Source of the DNA: Balanoglossus misakiensis
Taxonomy: Eukaryota > Hemichordata
Direction of reading: 5' to 3'
Assembly: GCA_040954595.2 (NCBI GenBank)
Contig: CM082595.2
Span: 7,874,001-7,938,000, forward strand
Length of the DNA stretch: 64,000 nucleotides
Position numbers and translations under genes: made by a program. This document shows positions 13,101 to 25,195 of this stretch, one piece after another. Positions within the stretch are counted from its first letter, which is position 1; the number at the start of each line of letters is the position of its first letter. A model generated the notes under the pieces. That model ran no database searches and had not been told where the DNA came from. It saw nothing but the letters and a program-made list of their open reading frames with translations.

Positions 13101-16100
13101 AATTCTCAGGTAAACAATCATTTCTCAGTCGACATTTATAAAATACTAGACTATTTTACCAATGTTTCCATTGTATACTTTAAATCCGGCCAGCAGCACA
13201 CTATCTCAAACACTTAACAAATACAATGCAATTGAATTCAATTTATACATTATTACTTTGAATTTCTCTAGTTACACAGGCAGAAGTATTTTACAAAGTT
13301 TAAACTTACTTGTGGACTTGGGGATACAAGCTTGTTTGACTTCCTGTATTTTGAAAAATAAAAAGGGAATTACATGTTACTGTTGACAGCATGGGGACAA
13401 TAACATCAATGACACTACAGCTCCTATAGCCAGCACAAATTATGCATGAGTTCTCAATACAAATGCACATTGAATGTTGGACACACATATACTGTTTATG
13501 TCACTACCAAAGTATTATTGATAAATTAGCAAAACTAACTGTTGCTTTTGTTATGCACTTAAATTGCTGATTTAAACACAAGCCCAAACAGACTGACACA
13601 TCTCAAGATACATGCATTCAAAAGACATGACTTAGGGAAAACAAACCTTTGTTGTGATACATAAGAGGCATGTCAGTGATTGTCAAGAACCTGTATACCA
13701 ACTTTCAAGCTTGACTGACAGGCTGTTCTGGTGAAGATAATTTGTTTACCAAACAAAATAATGCAGAGGCCAGTATCAATCTATCAAATTTGCCTGAGTA
13801 GAACTTAGGAAAAAGAGACTGTTTGTACCAATCATCTAAAATAGCTTTAACGACATTGCACTCCAGCTTGTATGTAAATAATTTACACACATGACTGACA
13901 TATGTTGTTCTCATATTAGTAAATCCACAACAAGCGTCACTCAACCAGAAAGTCTACTTTTTTAAAGGTATAAGTCATCTGTAGCCACAGATACCACAGA
14001 AATGAAACCACAGATATCTTATGACAAAAACCTGCAAAAATTGTCCCCAAAATACAATATTGCAGTTTTCATGAGAGTTGTCACACATTTGACTTCGATC
14101 ATCCCTAGTGACCTGAATACTGAATATAAAAGTTGTATAAACAGTGGATTCTGAGAAGAAGTCAATTGTTGACAGTTGGACGGACAGACAATAGACAATC
14201 CACCTATCTGTTAGGCTCCACATCACTGACGACAAAGCTAATAGAAGGCAGTTTACCATTATTTATATTTATGGTCCATTTTCTGTTCAAAATGGGAACC
14301 ATGCAAAAGATACAGACAACACACAATGAAATGATTGTATACAAACCAAAGTATGCTTTTGCATAGTATCTGCACGTGCATGATGTGGTGCTGACAATGT
14401 CTTCTTTTTTTCATTCTTTTGTACAAGTTGTGCCAGCTCTGATAGAGCAGAGGATGCTACAAAAGATTAAATGACATTATGAAATATCAGACATGCTCAA
14501 TTTATAAATTAAGAGACAATGTCATTGTAACAGTACTTGGCTTCAGTAGAAAAATCATATTATTACATAGTTATATCTTTAACTTTTAATTTTCAACACC
14601 TGTTGTTCTTGCACAGTATTAAGTAAAACAACAATGACAACATGTGTGATTGCCAAATGATCTTAATTAATATGCCAGAATCATGATTCCTGACCTCAAA
14701 CTGAACAACCTGATATTTATATACCGTAACGTTCAACTTCCTCACTATGATTAAATAGTCCAGAACAATGGAATATTTGTTTCATTGCTGCCCTATGCAC
14801 CACCTCAAACAAATGTTTGTTTGTTTGTTTGTTTTGTTGTTTTTATTGGGGGGTTACTACCACGCCAACGAAAAAACATAACAATTATTGCACAATCACC
14901 ACATAATATTTATTATAGACATTTATTATTTCTTAAGAAAAAGGCCTATTCTGGAGAACTCACCACTGATTCTTGACGACTTGCTGGAAAGTACACTGTA
15001 TAAATTTGATGAGAAAAAAAGAAAGTCAACAATATACATAAAAGTCAGTTATGGCCCTGAAAGTGTCACAAGACAAATTTGATATTATAAAAATCTCCTT
15101 TGTAATGGGGTTATACGATTGCTTGAAACAAAACACATAAAGCCCCTAGGAATATACTTTGCAAACACCTACTTACACATTCATTCACTAATTATTTTCA
15201 TTGAGTATACTGGTACATACATGTGATATACCAGTAGGGGTACAAGTGGCTTGCTGAAAAATTATTTTACATTTCATTTCAAGCTATGTATGAGTCACAA
15301 GTATAATATATCTAGTCTTATTTCATACCAAAGTGAACAATGATATTTAACTACTGCCTACATAAGAAAAGTGGCCATCAATATATAAAATCTTAGGAAC
15401 AGCTACAATAATCAGACTCCAGTAGCACATGTGTGTAGATGTTAATCGTGTAAATTTATAGTACAGTTGCAAATTCCATCATTAGATCATATTGTTAAAT
15501 AAAATGATGTGTGTATGTACATCTAAGTACATAATCCTTGTACCAAGTTTTAATGAAATCATGATCAGTCAAGGCATGGCTAAGTAATGGCTTTGGAAAG
15601 ACAGAGGTATAGACGGGTGGTGCCCAATCCATACGTCTCCATGGACTACGACTGTGGGGACTTACATGTACAAATCAAACTTGGATCACCACTAAGGTCC
15701 TGAGTATCAAATGTATGAGCACTTAAATTTCTAAAAGAAATCATTTATACATAAAAATGACAAGATTTCAAATTTCAAAGCAATCACACAAGCTGTTTTG
15801 ACCAAAAAAAGCAAAAAATAACCCCCAAAAATACAAATTTGAAGATTTTGATCACAATTATATATACCAACTTATATCAAAGCTGCAGATCAGTGGGTTC
15901 TGATAAGTGTACACCACCAATAAACATGTCTGCCGATTTCAAATGCAGCTGAAGTCAACATTTTCAAGCAGTTAACTCATAGAAGTTCTTCGTGTCAATA
16001 TTACCTGAAAATACTCTTTGACTGTTCAACTTCATGTGGTTGAGAATGAGATGGACCAGCGCAACTGTCTTCATCCATGGAAAGCTCCTATATACAAGAA

Positions 16101-19100
16101 ACAAGGATATGCAACTTCAAACAATATCAAACATTACTTAAATAACCCAAGCAACCTTCATGGCTAAAGACCGGTTAGAGATATGAACATAATTATGTGG
16201 AACAATAAGACTGTCCGTGGAGACACAATTCATCAGTAAGCTAAAAGATAAATGTGGACATAATTTTAAAAATTCAGCAAAATGATGGAAAGCTGCATTG
16301 AACATATGATTTCCATATTTTTCTGACATCCTTTACACAAACATGTCAAAGCAACCAACCTTAGATGTCCTCGAACCAGTATGCTAAATGCAAAAAAAAT
16401 GCCAATGGTATTGGAGCCCAGCTGATCAGTATTGTGCCATACTGACTCATATCAAACAAGCACCAGGTCTCCAACTATTATGGTTGCTGACATATGTAAA
16501 AGTAGTTGAAAGGTCACCCCAAAATTTGGAAGAAAAAAATTTGGTCCAATATTGACACACATCAACTGAAAATCAAGTCTCCGTGTATTATAGATGCCGA
16601 GATATGCACGAATCAAAAAAGCAAAAAAAAAATTATTACCCCCCTGAGAAGAAGAAAAAAACATTGTTGGGGAAATTTTGAAGCCATAAAAGGCTTCTTT
16701 TTGCTCCAAAAAGGGAGAAATGATGTAAAAAAACTGAACAGATCCTCCATGACCCTGAATTGAACTCTGGTGAAAATTGTATCTGTGTGAAGTGGTTTTT
16801 GAGTTATCATCCATACAAGGATTTTATATCAGCAGTGGCATTATGTCCCCATACCTTTGCAGGAATTTGGGGGCATACCGTAATAAAGCCAATACTGAAA
16901 TCATGTAATTTATATTACTGGGTTTTAGTTTATGACAACTTTTAATCTTTGGAAATATGTGGCTAATGTTTACAAATAATGACTTAATTGTTTTACTCAC
17001 AGGAAAGTAGAAACAAAATGAGCTTCTTGTCATAACATGCTGATCCTCTTTGTATTCTGGACCAGTGGTTCCACCCATTACTTTTGCTTTCCTTATATTT
17101 GTTGGATTGACTCGAATCTTGAAAAATTCAAGACAAGCTACCTTGATGTTCAGTAGCGATAAAGGTCTATTAAAAGGAACCTGGGAAAGTAAGCCACAGC
17201 ACAGCAATTAGATATAAATTAAAAATGTGCTACAGTAAGTCATGAGAAATGACACAATTGTAAAACAAATATCTTAATGACACTGACTGATCCTTTTAGC
17301 TAACACTGCTAAACATACACAGGTGTTAATTTAATTCTGGTCATCCGTTCCTGACATATCGTGCCAAAAGTCAAACAGTCACACAATACAATAAAATACA
17401 ATGTTTAAGCAATAAAACACCCCCAGCCATGGTATATCACGAGATTTTGACCAGTTCACGACATATACGCACGAGCGATAGCGAGTGCGTATATGGAGTT
17501 GAACTGGTCAAAATCGAGTGGTATACCATGGCTGGGGGTGTTTTATTGCTATTATATTATGCCAGTATATTGAAACTTTGCATAAAACATTTTAAAAAGG
17601 CATTTTCTTTAACTATGATATATGACTGTGGTATATGGCTAATATATCACGGTCACGTGTCGTGTCTCGACCAATCAAATAGCGTGATTTACACCATCAA
17701 TATACTGGTATAATATAATTACATTTTTATCATAATTTTTAGATGGAATAAAAATATTACTCCTAGGACCCTGAAAATCAAATTGCGAAGAGCAATCAGA
17801 ATAATGATTTCTGACCAAAAATTTAAAAAAATTGCCCTCCAAAATATAATATTGGTATTTTCCCCATAATATTACACATCATACTGATTTCTGCGAACAA
17901 TTTTTTTTTGACATACATACATACATACATAGAGACAACAGATGTAGACTTATCCAATAAAATATCAATGGTACATGTACATACACGAAATGGGAGCTAA
18001 AAATGAAATAATCCGTTGCTTACCAATTGCTTTAAAACATTATCAGCTTTGCGATATCTTCTTCCATCAAATTCAAGTTTCGTTATGGTAAGATTCTGAG
18101 GGAAATGTAAGAAGTACATAACCGGTTGATAATAATGTATTTTACCAAATGGAGGATATATGATTTTTGCTATGGAAGTCACTTGGTTTGAACACACACT
18201 CTGACAACATAACCTAGCCACTGAAATAAATGGACAAAACCACTCAGCCATGCGTTTCAAACCCAAAACAGTGGCATGGTCACACTGACTGTGTCAGAAG
18301 TTACAACTCTGAACGTGATCCAATGACAGTGTGTCGACAAAGCAAGCACACAAAGACAAAAATACTATACAAACAAACTCGGTAAATAGTACCTTAAAGC
18401 TTTTAACGAGCTTTTGCCTGTATTTATAATTTCTCTGTAATTCTATGATATAGTCCTACTCACTGGCACTGGATCAAACAAATCATTTGCAACGTATATC
18501 ATTATTGGTTCTAGGAATTAAACAAATGAACTAGTAATTTATACAGTTCTGCTGTGATATTTAGTGCATAGTAACTGTAAGTCAAATATCAAGGCTAATG
18601 ATTTTTTTTTTATTCAGAGGATCAACAAGAGCAAATTCATAATAACAGGCTCTGCTATGTTGTTTGAGAGCATTTGGCCTAAATTACAAACTTTAAATCT
18701 TCTCGAAATTACAAATTACTTTTTTGCCACTATAAACCAAAGTCAATATGGTGCCAAGTTTGAACATACTGTACCTGTGGACATCTCTTCCCTTTTGCCG
18801 GTTTTCTCATTTCAATTTGTTTTTTTCGTATTTTCTCCCACTGTCCTGTAAGTCATAAGTTGCCATGGAAACTAATTAACAATATTTATATCCTACTCAA
18901 GTACATTTGCAACTTTGTATTTCACTGACAAAAAAACTGCTAAATGCAGATCAGTGCGATCATATCACTGTGTCCACGGAAAAGAAGCTTTGTTTATCAA
19001 AAACAGCAAAAATTATCACAAAATAGCATATTGCAGATTCATCACAAATTGAGCAACCTGAATTTTCTATATTTTATCATCCCTAGGGACCTGCATAACA

Positions 19101-20023
19101 AGTAAGAAATGTGTGAACAGAGGTATTAAAGAAGAAGTCAATGTAAGAGTTGTAGGACGACAGATGACGATGGACAATCCATGTAAAAGCTAGCCCAAAG
19201 TCACTGGCAGCAGAGATAATAAATGTCATACCTTCGTAACTGTCTTCACTTTCCATGCCTAAAAAAACAACATACATTATTAAACACCTATTGCTGCAAT
19301 AACCTACATTTCGTATGCTGATCTATCATACAATACAATTGTACATTGCTGTACAGTACACAGAGTCTAAATAAGGCTGACATGTTCAAGTGAGTGCAAA
19401 ATGTTAGAGGTGAGTGATGCCACTCCTATGCTATATGACAGGTCAAACCCATAGGTCAACAAACATAGTTTTATTAAAACGACCTGGTAGGGTGTGTGCA
19501 GAGTACCAATCATTTGAAATTGATTGGTTGCTGCAAAGCAAAAGACGTGGACTTATATGCCATATGGAACATTCCTTTCTCAGTGGGTAAGGTATTTGAT
19601 TCAAAGAATTGGAATTAGAAGTGGGTCTAAGTTTCAAGAGTAATGGATATAGCTTAACTCATTGCAGCAGCTTCATCCTACCCTACAATACCTGAGTACA
19701 CTCACCTCATGGAGATTCATGATTACTCTATAGTGATGCTATGTCTCACATATCAAGGTGGTAATACAATACAGTTTAACAGTTTGTACTCTAAATGATC
19801 ATATTTTTGTTGGTGTAACTTTTTGTGCACCAAAAGTACATTGAGAAAATATTGTGCAATGGTATGTATACCTCTTAGGACATAAAATATTCAGGCACTG
19901 ATTTAGAAAACACAATCATATGTCAGTTCAAATTTTTACTGCTCAAACACAGTGTTTATGATCAATATGTAATGCAGTTTTATATCATTACTTACCTTTA
20001 CGCTTTTCTTTCGCTTTAGGCAT
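7182..20023 (-). CDS. Alpha-kinase (atypical protein kinase), 17 exons, 508 residues
   Basis: Exons in transcript order (high to low): 20023-19996, 19258-19232, 18510-18464, 18095-18024, 17180-17001, 16087-16005, 14995-14964, 14456-14347, 13343-13310, 12481-12422, 11280-10985, 10329-10247, 9777-9578, 9119-9050, 8567-8473, 7589-7543, 7244-7182. They sum to 1527 nt and every junction keeps phase, with TGA at 7184-7182. The alpha-kinase domain is about residues 225-475: Gly-rich GGMR (264-267), VLK lysine (291), LPGPYIKY (372-378), DLQG (415-418), LTD (Asp 425), and the zinc-type H-x-C-x3-C (His460, Cys462, Cys466). Alpha-kinases are Ser/Thr kinases of the MHCK/eEF2K/TRPM7-kinase family. The His often found shortly after LTD in the family is not seen here (LTDVAPASW). 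The N-terminal 220 residues (basic MPKAKEKRK start, then an unrecognised region, then a Ser/Lys-rich linker) match no domain I know; no signal peptide or membrane segment. The exon 8 donor (GTTTGT) is weak. Confidence 0.85.
7906..8448. mobile_element. Foldback MITE, copy A, with 140-bp hairpin
   Basis: A long hairpin spans 7906-8046: GCAATAATCCCCGCC... pairs with ...GGCGGGGGTTATTGC around a loop near GAGCCGTAAGG. It is followed by TATTATATTATATC (about 8047-8060), whose inverted copy GATATAATATAATA lies at about 8435-8448. Copy B at 17409-17719 has the same architecture. It sits in the intron between alpha-kinase exons 15 and 16. No coding capacity. Confidence 0.75.
11897..11940. repeat. Short dispersed repeat 'TTTGAATCATGGGAAAAAG'
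   Basis: The string TTTGAATCATGGGAAAAAG followed by TGCCAAACTT occurs here and again at about 12834-12865. A shorter version (TTTGAATCATGGGAAA) is at about 8963. All are in alpha-kinase introns. They are probably fragments of one dispersed family; boundaries are not defined. Confidence 0.4.
13975..14245. repeat. SINE-like dispersed repeat, copy 1 (intronic)
   Basis: Shares an ordered series of motifs with 18930-19215: CAAAAATTGTCCC/AATATTGCAG, CATCCCTAGTGACCTG, GAAGAAGTCAAT, then a GGACGGACAGAC-type stretch ending in GACAATCCA. The open frames on both strands here are explained by this repeat. A partial relative lies at about 15780-15910. Confidence 0.45.
17409..17719. mobile_element. Foldback MITE, copy B
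   Basis: The hairpin at 17409-17549 begins GCAATAAAACACCCCCAGCC and ends GGCTGGGGGTGTTTTATTGC, with a central CACGAGCGATAGCGAGTGC. It is followed by ATTATATTATGCCAGTATAT, whose inverted copy ATATACTGGTATAATATAAT ends the element at about 17719. Same plan as 7906-8448 but with different arm sequence. It lies in the intron between alpha-kinase exons 4 and 5. Confidence 0.75.
18930..19215. repeat. SINE-like dispersed repeat, copy 2 (intronic)
   Basis: Carries CATCCCTAGGGACCTG, GAAGAAGTCAAT and a GACGACAGATGACGATGGAC stretch in the same order as 13975-14245. It abuts alpha-kinase exon 2 (19258-19232). This explains the 64-residue open frame that reads out of that exon. Confidence 0.45.
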
Positions 20024-20029
20024 GATACA

Positions 20030-20640
20030 GGTCTGTATGGGATGAGGTAATAATTAAAAAAATGTATCAGTATTTGACACTTATGGTTGCTTTAAAGTTT
20101 AATATGTGGCTGGTATAATCAGAACAGTGCTGTTTACTGACCTTAAGTATTCAATTAACACATGTAATTTTTTACTATAACAGTTAAAGTAAACAAATAT
20201 TTCAACTTCTACATAATTACAATGCAGTACATAAAACATTATAATTTTGTTGTTGTTGTTGTTTTTTTTGTTTGTTTTTTTTTGGGGGGGGGGGGGGGGT
20301 AGAAGCAATGACCAACTGGTCAATTGGTCAGAAATGAAAAAAAATGTGGAGGTCATAGGCTTTTACATACCGGGTAGGTTGGTGTGTAGTTCCTACCAAA
20401 TCATATATGTGAGATAATGTAACAATGTTCTTTTGCCATTGCTGAACTACAATTGTATTTTGATGAGTACCACTTAAAAGGGGAATTATGGGAACATTGT
20501 TTACTTGACCAAACATCGCACTCTCCTGTACTGCAGGGACTGTATGTGTTGGTCCCACTATCCCCCCTTGAATTCCAATGTTTATCTGGCATCTGTTTAC
20601 ACAGGCCCAAATACTTGCCATCTAATGAATATGTACACTA
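20030..20640 (-). promoter_or_regulatory. 5' side of the alpha-kinase gene (UTR, possible upstream intron)
   Basis: Upstream of the ATG at 20023 the minus strand reads ...CCCATACAG|ACCTGTATCATG, so a 5'-UTR splice acceptor near 20036 is possible. The stretch also holds a T/G homopolymer tract (about 20261-20300) and otherwise AT-rich sequence. The CpG-containing sequence at 20650-21130 is the likelier place for a transcription start. No TATA box is claimed. Confidence 0.25.
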
Positions 20641-20641
20641 A

Positions 20642-21121
20642 CATCAAATTGCCATATATGCAGTCGAAAATGGAAACGCAAATGCAGTTCGATATTTCAA
20701 CAAACGTCTAGAAAAGCTCATCAACGAAAGCACTATTCTTGGCATGGAAAAAAAGGACACTGCGAACGTTATCAGCAGAGAAAATCGCGCACCCACTAGG
20801 GCAAAATCTCGACAGGCAAGTCGAATCATATATAAAACAATTCCGACTAAGGCCAAAAGTCGTGTGATTAGCTTCGCGTCCACAGGACGTTCTATACGTA
20901 ACGGACGCGGACGCGCATTTCATTTTCAGTATCACACAGTCTTGGAGCAAGACTACCATTGCAGCTGCAGGACAATCCACATTTACACGGCTACTACGCT
21001 ACGTACTACTGTAGTACTACATACTATTACTATACTAGGATGCGCCAAGTTGCGAGCAAGTTCATATCAGTCGCCGTCGGGACAAAATCTACAGACAAAG
21101 CCTTCCATAACGATGGTTTAA
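20642..21121 (+). other. Unassigned open frame in CpG-containing sequence
   Basis: A frame with no stop runs from about 20642 to a stop at 21121, with the first in-frame ATG at 20744. The predicted product is basic and rich in Arg, Lys, Ser and Thr, with no motif I recognise. A possible acceptor (TATATGCAG) precedes 20660. It overlaps the presumed promoter side of the alpha-kinase gene and may simply be open by chance. Confidence 0.2.
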
Positions 21122-21356
21122 AATGACGGTAGGTGGGATGTTTTACCCCCGGTCAAGAGCAATCAATGAGAGATAATAAAACAGTAAAACCTTACGCGTA
21201 CGATATTTCTGAGCGAAAACTCTCACGATGAACACGGTATCGAGTACGATGACAGCATATGCATATCCATGCAGCAGCGATGGCTATTTGCATAAAGACT
21301 TTTTTGATTGGTCCACAGATATCACGTGATAGCTACAACGGTCAGAGTTCAAAGGT

Positions 21357-21845
21357 TGAAAAATCGAAATCGAAATCAAAATCAAAATCGAAATCGAAAT
21401 CAAAATCGAAATCAAAATCAAAATCAAAATCGAAATCGAAATCAAAATCGAAATCGAAATCAAAATTCAGATCGTTTTTCATTTCGTAAATCAAAATCGA
21501 AATCAAAATCAAAATCAAAATCAAAATCAAAATCGAAATTCAGATCGTTTTTCATTTCGTAAATCAAAATCGAAATCGAAATCAAAATTCAGATCGTTTT
21601 TCATTTCGTAAATCAAAATCAAAATCGAAATCAAAATCAAAATCGAAATCAAAATCAAAATTTAGATCGTTTTTCATTTCGTAAATCGAAATCGAAATCA
21701 AAATTTAGATCGTTTTTTATTTCGTAAATCAAAATCGAAATGGAAATCAAAATCAAAATCTAGATCGTTTTTCATTTCGTAAATGGAAATCAAAATCAAA
21801 ATTTAGATCGTTTTTTATTTCGTAAATCAAAATCGAAATGGAAAT
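21357..21845. repeat. AAATCN hexamer satellite with regular 'AGATCGTTTTTCATTTCGT' punctuation
   Basis: Runs of AAATCA/AAATCG are interrupted at intervals by TTYAGATCGTTTTTCATTTCGT, seen at about 21466, 21540, 21587, 21661, 21705, 21760 and 21805. So there is a higher-order unit above the hexamer. The array opens three artificial frames (Ser-Lys, Asn-Arg/Gln, and Asp-Phe on the other strand). It decays into AAAGTTAAAATTAAA-type sequence by 21900. Confidence 0.9.
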
Positions 21846-21899
21846 CAAAGTTAAAGTTAAAATTAAATTTAAAATTAAACAGAAATAAAAAGTTAAAAA

Positions 21900-23820
21900 C
21901 AAAGTTAAAGAAAAATTCAAGCTAAGATTTTAAGTATAAACTCAAAAACGAACAAGAAGTAAAAAAAAAAGTCACAAATAGTATTCTTGTTTCATGAGCC
22001 TTCTCGGTTGCCGTAGTACACCTCGCTCGTCTAACGGCTCGTGCTATTTATCGTGAATTGTACCCAAATTGTACCCCCCTTTCGAATATGCCAGTAAGCT
22101 ATATCGTTGCATTGTTACGTTATGTAGCCATTACTCAAACATGCTTGAATTGATTCCATTTCAACATAAAGGACTATTCAAATATGCTGCACATTTACAG
22201 ACATTTTAAATAATTGCATTCACATCGAGTATGAGTGCAGTGTACTATATATGATGTACGTACACGTATGCTCTACACGATCTCTAACTTTCAATAGAAA
22301 CATTTTCAGAGCCAAATGTCTTACATGTTATTTCCTTCTTCGATATTTTCTTTCACTGTTGCCCATATTGATAAATCAATACTATGCCGATTTGCCGATG
22401 GCGATGACTTGTTTGATCTATAATGATATCGCATTTAATTCTGCAAATGTTGTTATTTAAAAATGATATCTATCTTTCTGAAATTTAAATAAACAAAGTA
22501 GTATGTAAAATATTAACATTTGCGTATTTGTTAGGATACCTACACATAATCAAAATCGTGACATGAAAAATGACGATCATTCTATAGTTAGTGTATTAAT
22601 TGAAACTACAATAAACGAACTAACCATTGTAAATTTATCACAGGAATATATGGTTATGGCAAAATAACCTGATGCATGTAAAACAGACAAATAACCTTAC
22701 ATTTAAACTAATTGGCCATAAGTTCAAAACGTCATGATATTGACACAATAACTTTATACACATCGGGAATACATACTTGATTCGTCATTATGAGATTCAT
22801 GCACAATCGTTTTGAGATACGATACACGTGCAACTATGACGTCACTTTACATTAGGGTAACTTAGAGATCAATGTGATCTATTTTTTTATAATTTACATT
22901 ACATGTATGTGTGTATACCTTCTGTAAACAAAGGTGCCGCAAAGCGCTTCAAGAATCCAATGCTAAGTTTAGGTAGCTTGTACATGCATGTGCTACGGTG
23001 TTAGCAAAACATTTTACCATGGAGCGTCATTCTTCATTTGAATGAAAGCAATTTTCAGCCTTTGGTAAACACACAAACGCGCACTGAACTTGCAAAATAT
23101 CTAAGAGGAAACTGCTCATTGCCTGCTGCCTTTCTGCAGATTATTGTCTACACTACTTGAAAGGCCAACATTAGCATCACGAGTCATGAAGTATAGCAAC
23201 AGCGGATTTGATGGTTTGTGGTGTAAATATTCGGAAGGTGGTTTTCATGCCGCTATAACACGCGTGTATTCTAATTCAATTCCATGACCATGCGAAGTCG
23301 AAATTAATAGCATCGAGCCGTACGTGCATAAAAGGTCAGATTCTCGTGATACGAATTGTGCAGATAAATGGTGAATCTATCGATGCATTACCAACTTAAT
23401 CAAGATAATACACGTACCTACATGAGCACAACGGTGTAATTCTTTTGTTGGACAAACGTGTTTGGCAGCAGTGGCGTCTATCCTAAACGACGCCATAAGG
23501 TATTTTACTTTGGAATGTCTTATTTTTCCAACACGTAACATTAAACGCTTCTGACTTAAAGCATTTCGTGGGATTACCCCACCTCATCATACGACATGAG
23601 TGTTAAAAGCGAATGTCTTAAACATAACGAAATACAAAACCTTACGATATACATATCAGCACGAGATTGTTTTGAAATACAATACAATGTTGACATTACC
23701 TCCATACACTGTAGCAGGTATGTACACAGTAAAGGTTAGCTACGACGTTCATCAATATCGCGAGACATCTGCCAATGACGTTAACTCTTCATTGCGGCGC
23801 TGAATATCCCCGAAGTGAAG
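21900..23820. other. Sparse intergenic sequence
   Basis: AT-rich, with scattered short open frames (22251-22460 and 23600-23803 on +) that lack splice signals, codon bias or recognisable motifs. I see no gene, hairpin or repeat in it. Confidence 0.4.
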
Positions 23821-23826
23821 GAGAAG

Positions 23827-24162
23827 CTAAATTCTCTCTGATATCACGTCCGTTTCATCAGTTATGGATTTGGAATCGCAGCATGTCTCCTCTGGTTCGG
23901 CTTCACTGATCGTGTCTCTCGGCTCCCCGATGAAATAACACAATTTCACCCAGTAACTCTCGACTACATACGGTGGCACTCTCAATTCGGCCGAGTTGCC
24001 ATAACGACATGGCTTTAAAATACCCGGATGGTCTTTTTCTGTTTTTCTTATGACGCTTTTACGTCCAACAGCATAGGCCCTGGGGAATTGTAATGGTATG
24101 TTTACGGAATAGAACTGTGTCAGCTGAGCGATTGGTATCGTCGGTATCGACTTGATGTCCAT
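23827..24162 (-). CDS. Hypothetical single-exon ORF, 111 residues
   Basis: ATG at 24162 to a stop at 23827. The product has a Pro/Ile/Gln-containing N-terminus, a basic middle (GRKSVIRKTEKDHPG) and an acidic tail (SEAEPEETCCDSK). I do not recognise a family. It is better balanced in composition than the chance frames around it and could be the first exon of a longer minus-strand gene or a transposon fragment. No membrane segment or signal peptide. Confidence 0.3.
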   Translation of the reverse strand: MDIKSIPTIPIAQLTQFYSVNIPLQFPRAYAVGRKSVIRKTEKDHPGILKPCRYGNSAELRVPPYVVESYWVKLCYFIGEPRDTISEAEPEETCCDSKSITDETDVISERI

Positions 24163-24477
24163 TATATGATGTATAACAGACTGTTACTAAATATTGTCAC
24201 AAAACATAAAATATGAAATAATATAGTGATGTCTATGGTCGTCCAACGCTGCCGCTGATAAAATACTGGTTATTTGTTGTTGTAAGTGAAATATTGAAAA
24301 AAAATATACGAACTAAATTAAAATGATTAAACTTAAAACACAAAAAGGAATAAAAAAAAAACTAAGTGAAAGCATATTACATTTCAAACATAAAAATATA
24401 ATAAAATTGAAAAATAATTTAAAACAAAATCAAATCAAATCAAATTAAATTTAAATTTTAAAAACTTGAAATAAAAA

Positions 24478-24930
24478 TTACACTTGAAAAAAAAACTTTC
24501 TTTCGGGCCTATCCCATATACCATAATGCAGTGCGACATGCAGTTGCCTTGTGCGTGCGAGCCGGCGTCGTACTTCCATGTAAATAGATCTTGCCTGTAT
24601 ATGGGGGCTAGGATGAACCGGCAACGGACACGTGGCGGTAAAACTTTCATCGACATTTTGGATTTCATCCCCTAGATCGACGAATCCCACACCACGCGGC
24701 AGGACAACTGGTAGGCGTACGGTTAGGTAAAATGGGTAGTGGGGCCCCGGAGGGCGGGCAGGTCCTACTTGGCTATCATCGATTTAGAGGTCCTCGTGAA
24801 CTGAATCACCGTCCCAGCACCACTGTGATCTCGTGTAGGCTGCAATATGGTACCTGGAAAGTTGGGCGAGGACAAACTGAATGGAGTGTAGCCAGCTTTA
24901 GGGAGATGCTGGGCACTGGCGCCTGCAGTT
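24478..24930. other. GC-richer block with open frames on both strands, unassigned
   Basis: Compared with the AT-rich flanks this block is GC-rich and open on the minus strand (24690-24478, containing RRRLARTRQLHVALHYG) and on the plus strand (24732-24932). Neither translation shows a motif I know. It may be a decayed exon or a GC-rich repeat fragment. Confidence 0.2.
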
Positions 24931-25089
24931 AGATAAATGCGTACTGTAGCATCATGTCAACGATGCATGCATTCTGATGCAGTGAAGAAAACACTGTTGA
25001 CAAATATGGTTTGCAAACGTTTCAGTTACCGACTGTGGTCCCTAACCTGAAATTAACGATTGGGGTTTTGATCCAGTTCTCCCCATGTT

Positions 25090-25195
25090 AACTAGCTGTG
25101 GAAACACAGCTGTTCGGCCGGCGGAAAGGATTTATTTGGAGAATTAGCATATCCCCTCCCTCTGGCGGAACAGCTGCGTTTGCACAGCTATCCCC
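25090..25195. repeat. Short foldback repeat
   Basis: TAGCTGTGGAAACACAGCTGTTC near 25091-25113 pairs imperfectly with GGAACAGCTGCGTTTGCACAGCTA near 25166-25190. This gives about 22-bp arms around a roughly 55-bp loop. No coding role seen. Confidence 0.4.

Noticed and set aside
13705-13944. Minus-strand ORF of 79 residues in an alpha-kinase intron
   Set aside because: Balanced composition, but no acceptor or donor fits the phases of exons 8 and 9, which already join in frame without it.
16452-16814. Overlapping ORFs on both strands near 16.5-16.8 kb
   Set aside because: They are low-complexity AT-rich repeat sequence in an alpha-kinase intron, with Phe/Lys-rich translations and no motif.
21259-21562. 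Ser-Lys and Asn-Arg/Gln repeat ORFs, and an Asp-Phe repeat on the minus strand
   Set aside because: All three are translations of the AAATCN hexamer array in different frames; none has splice signals or a non-repeat body.
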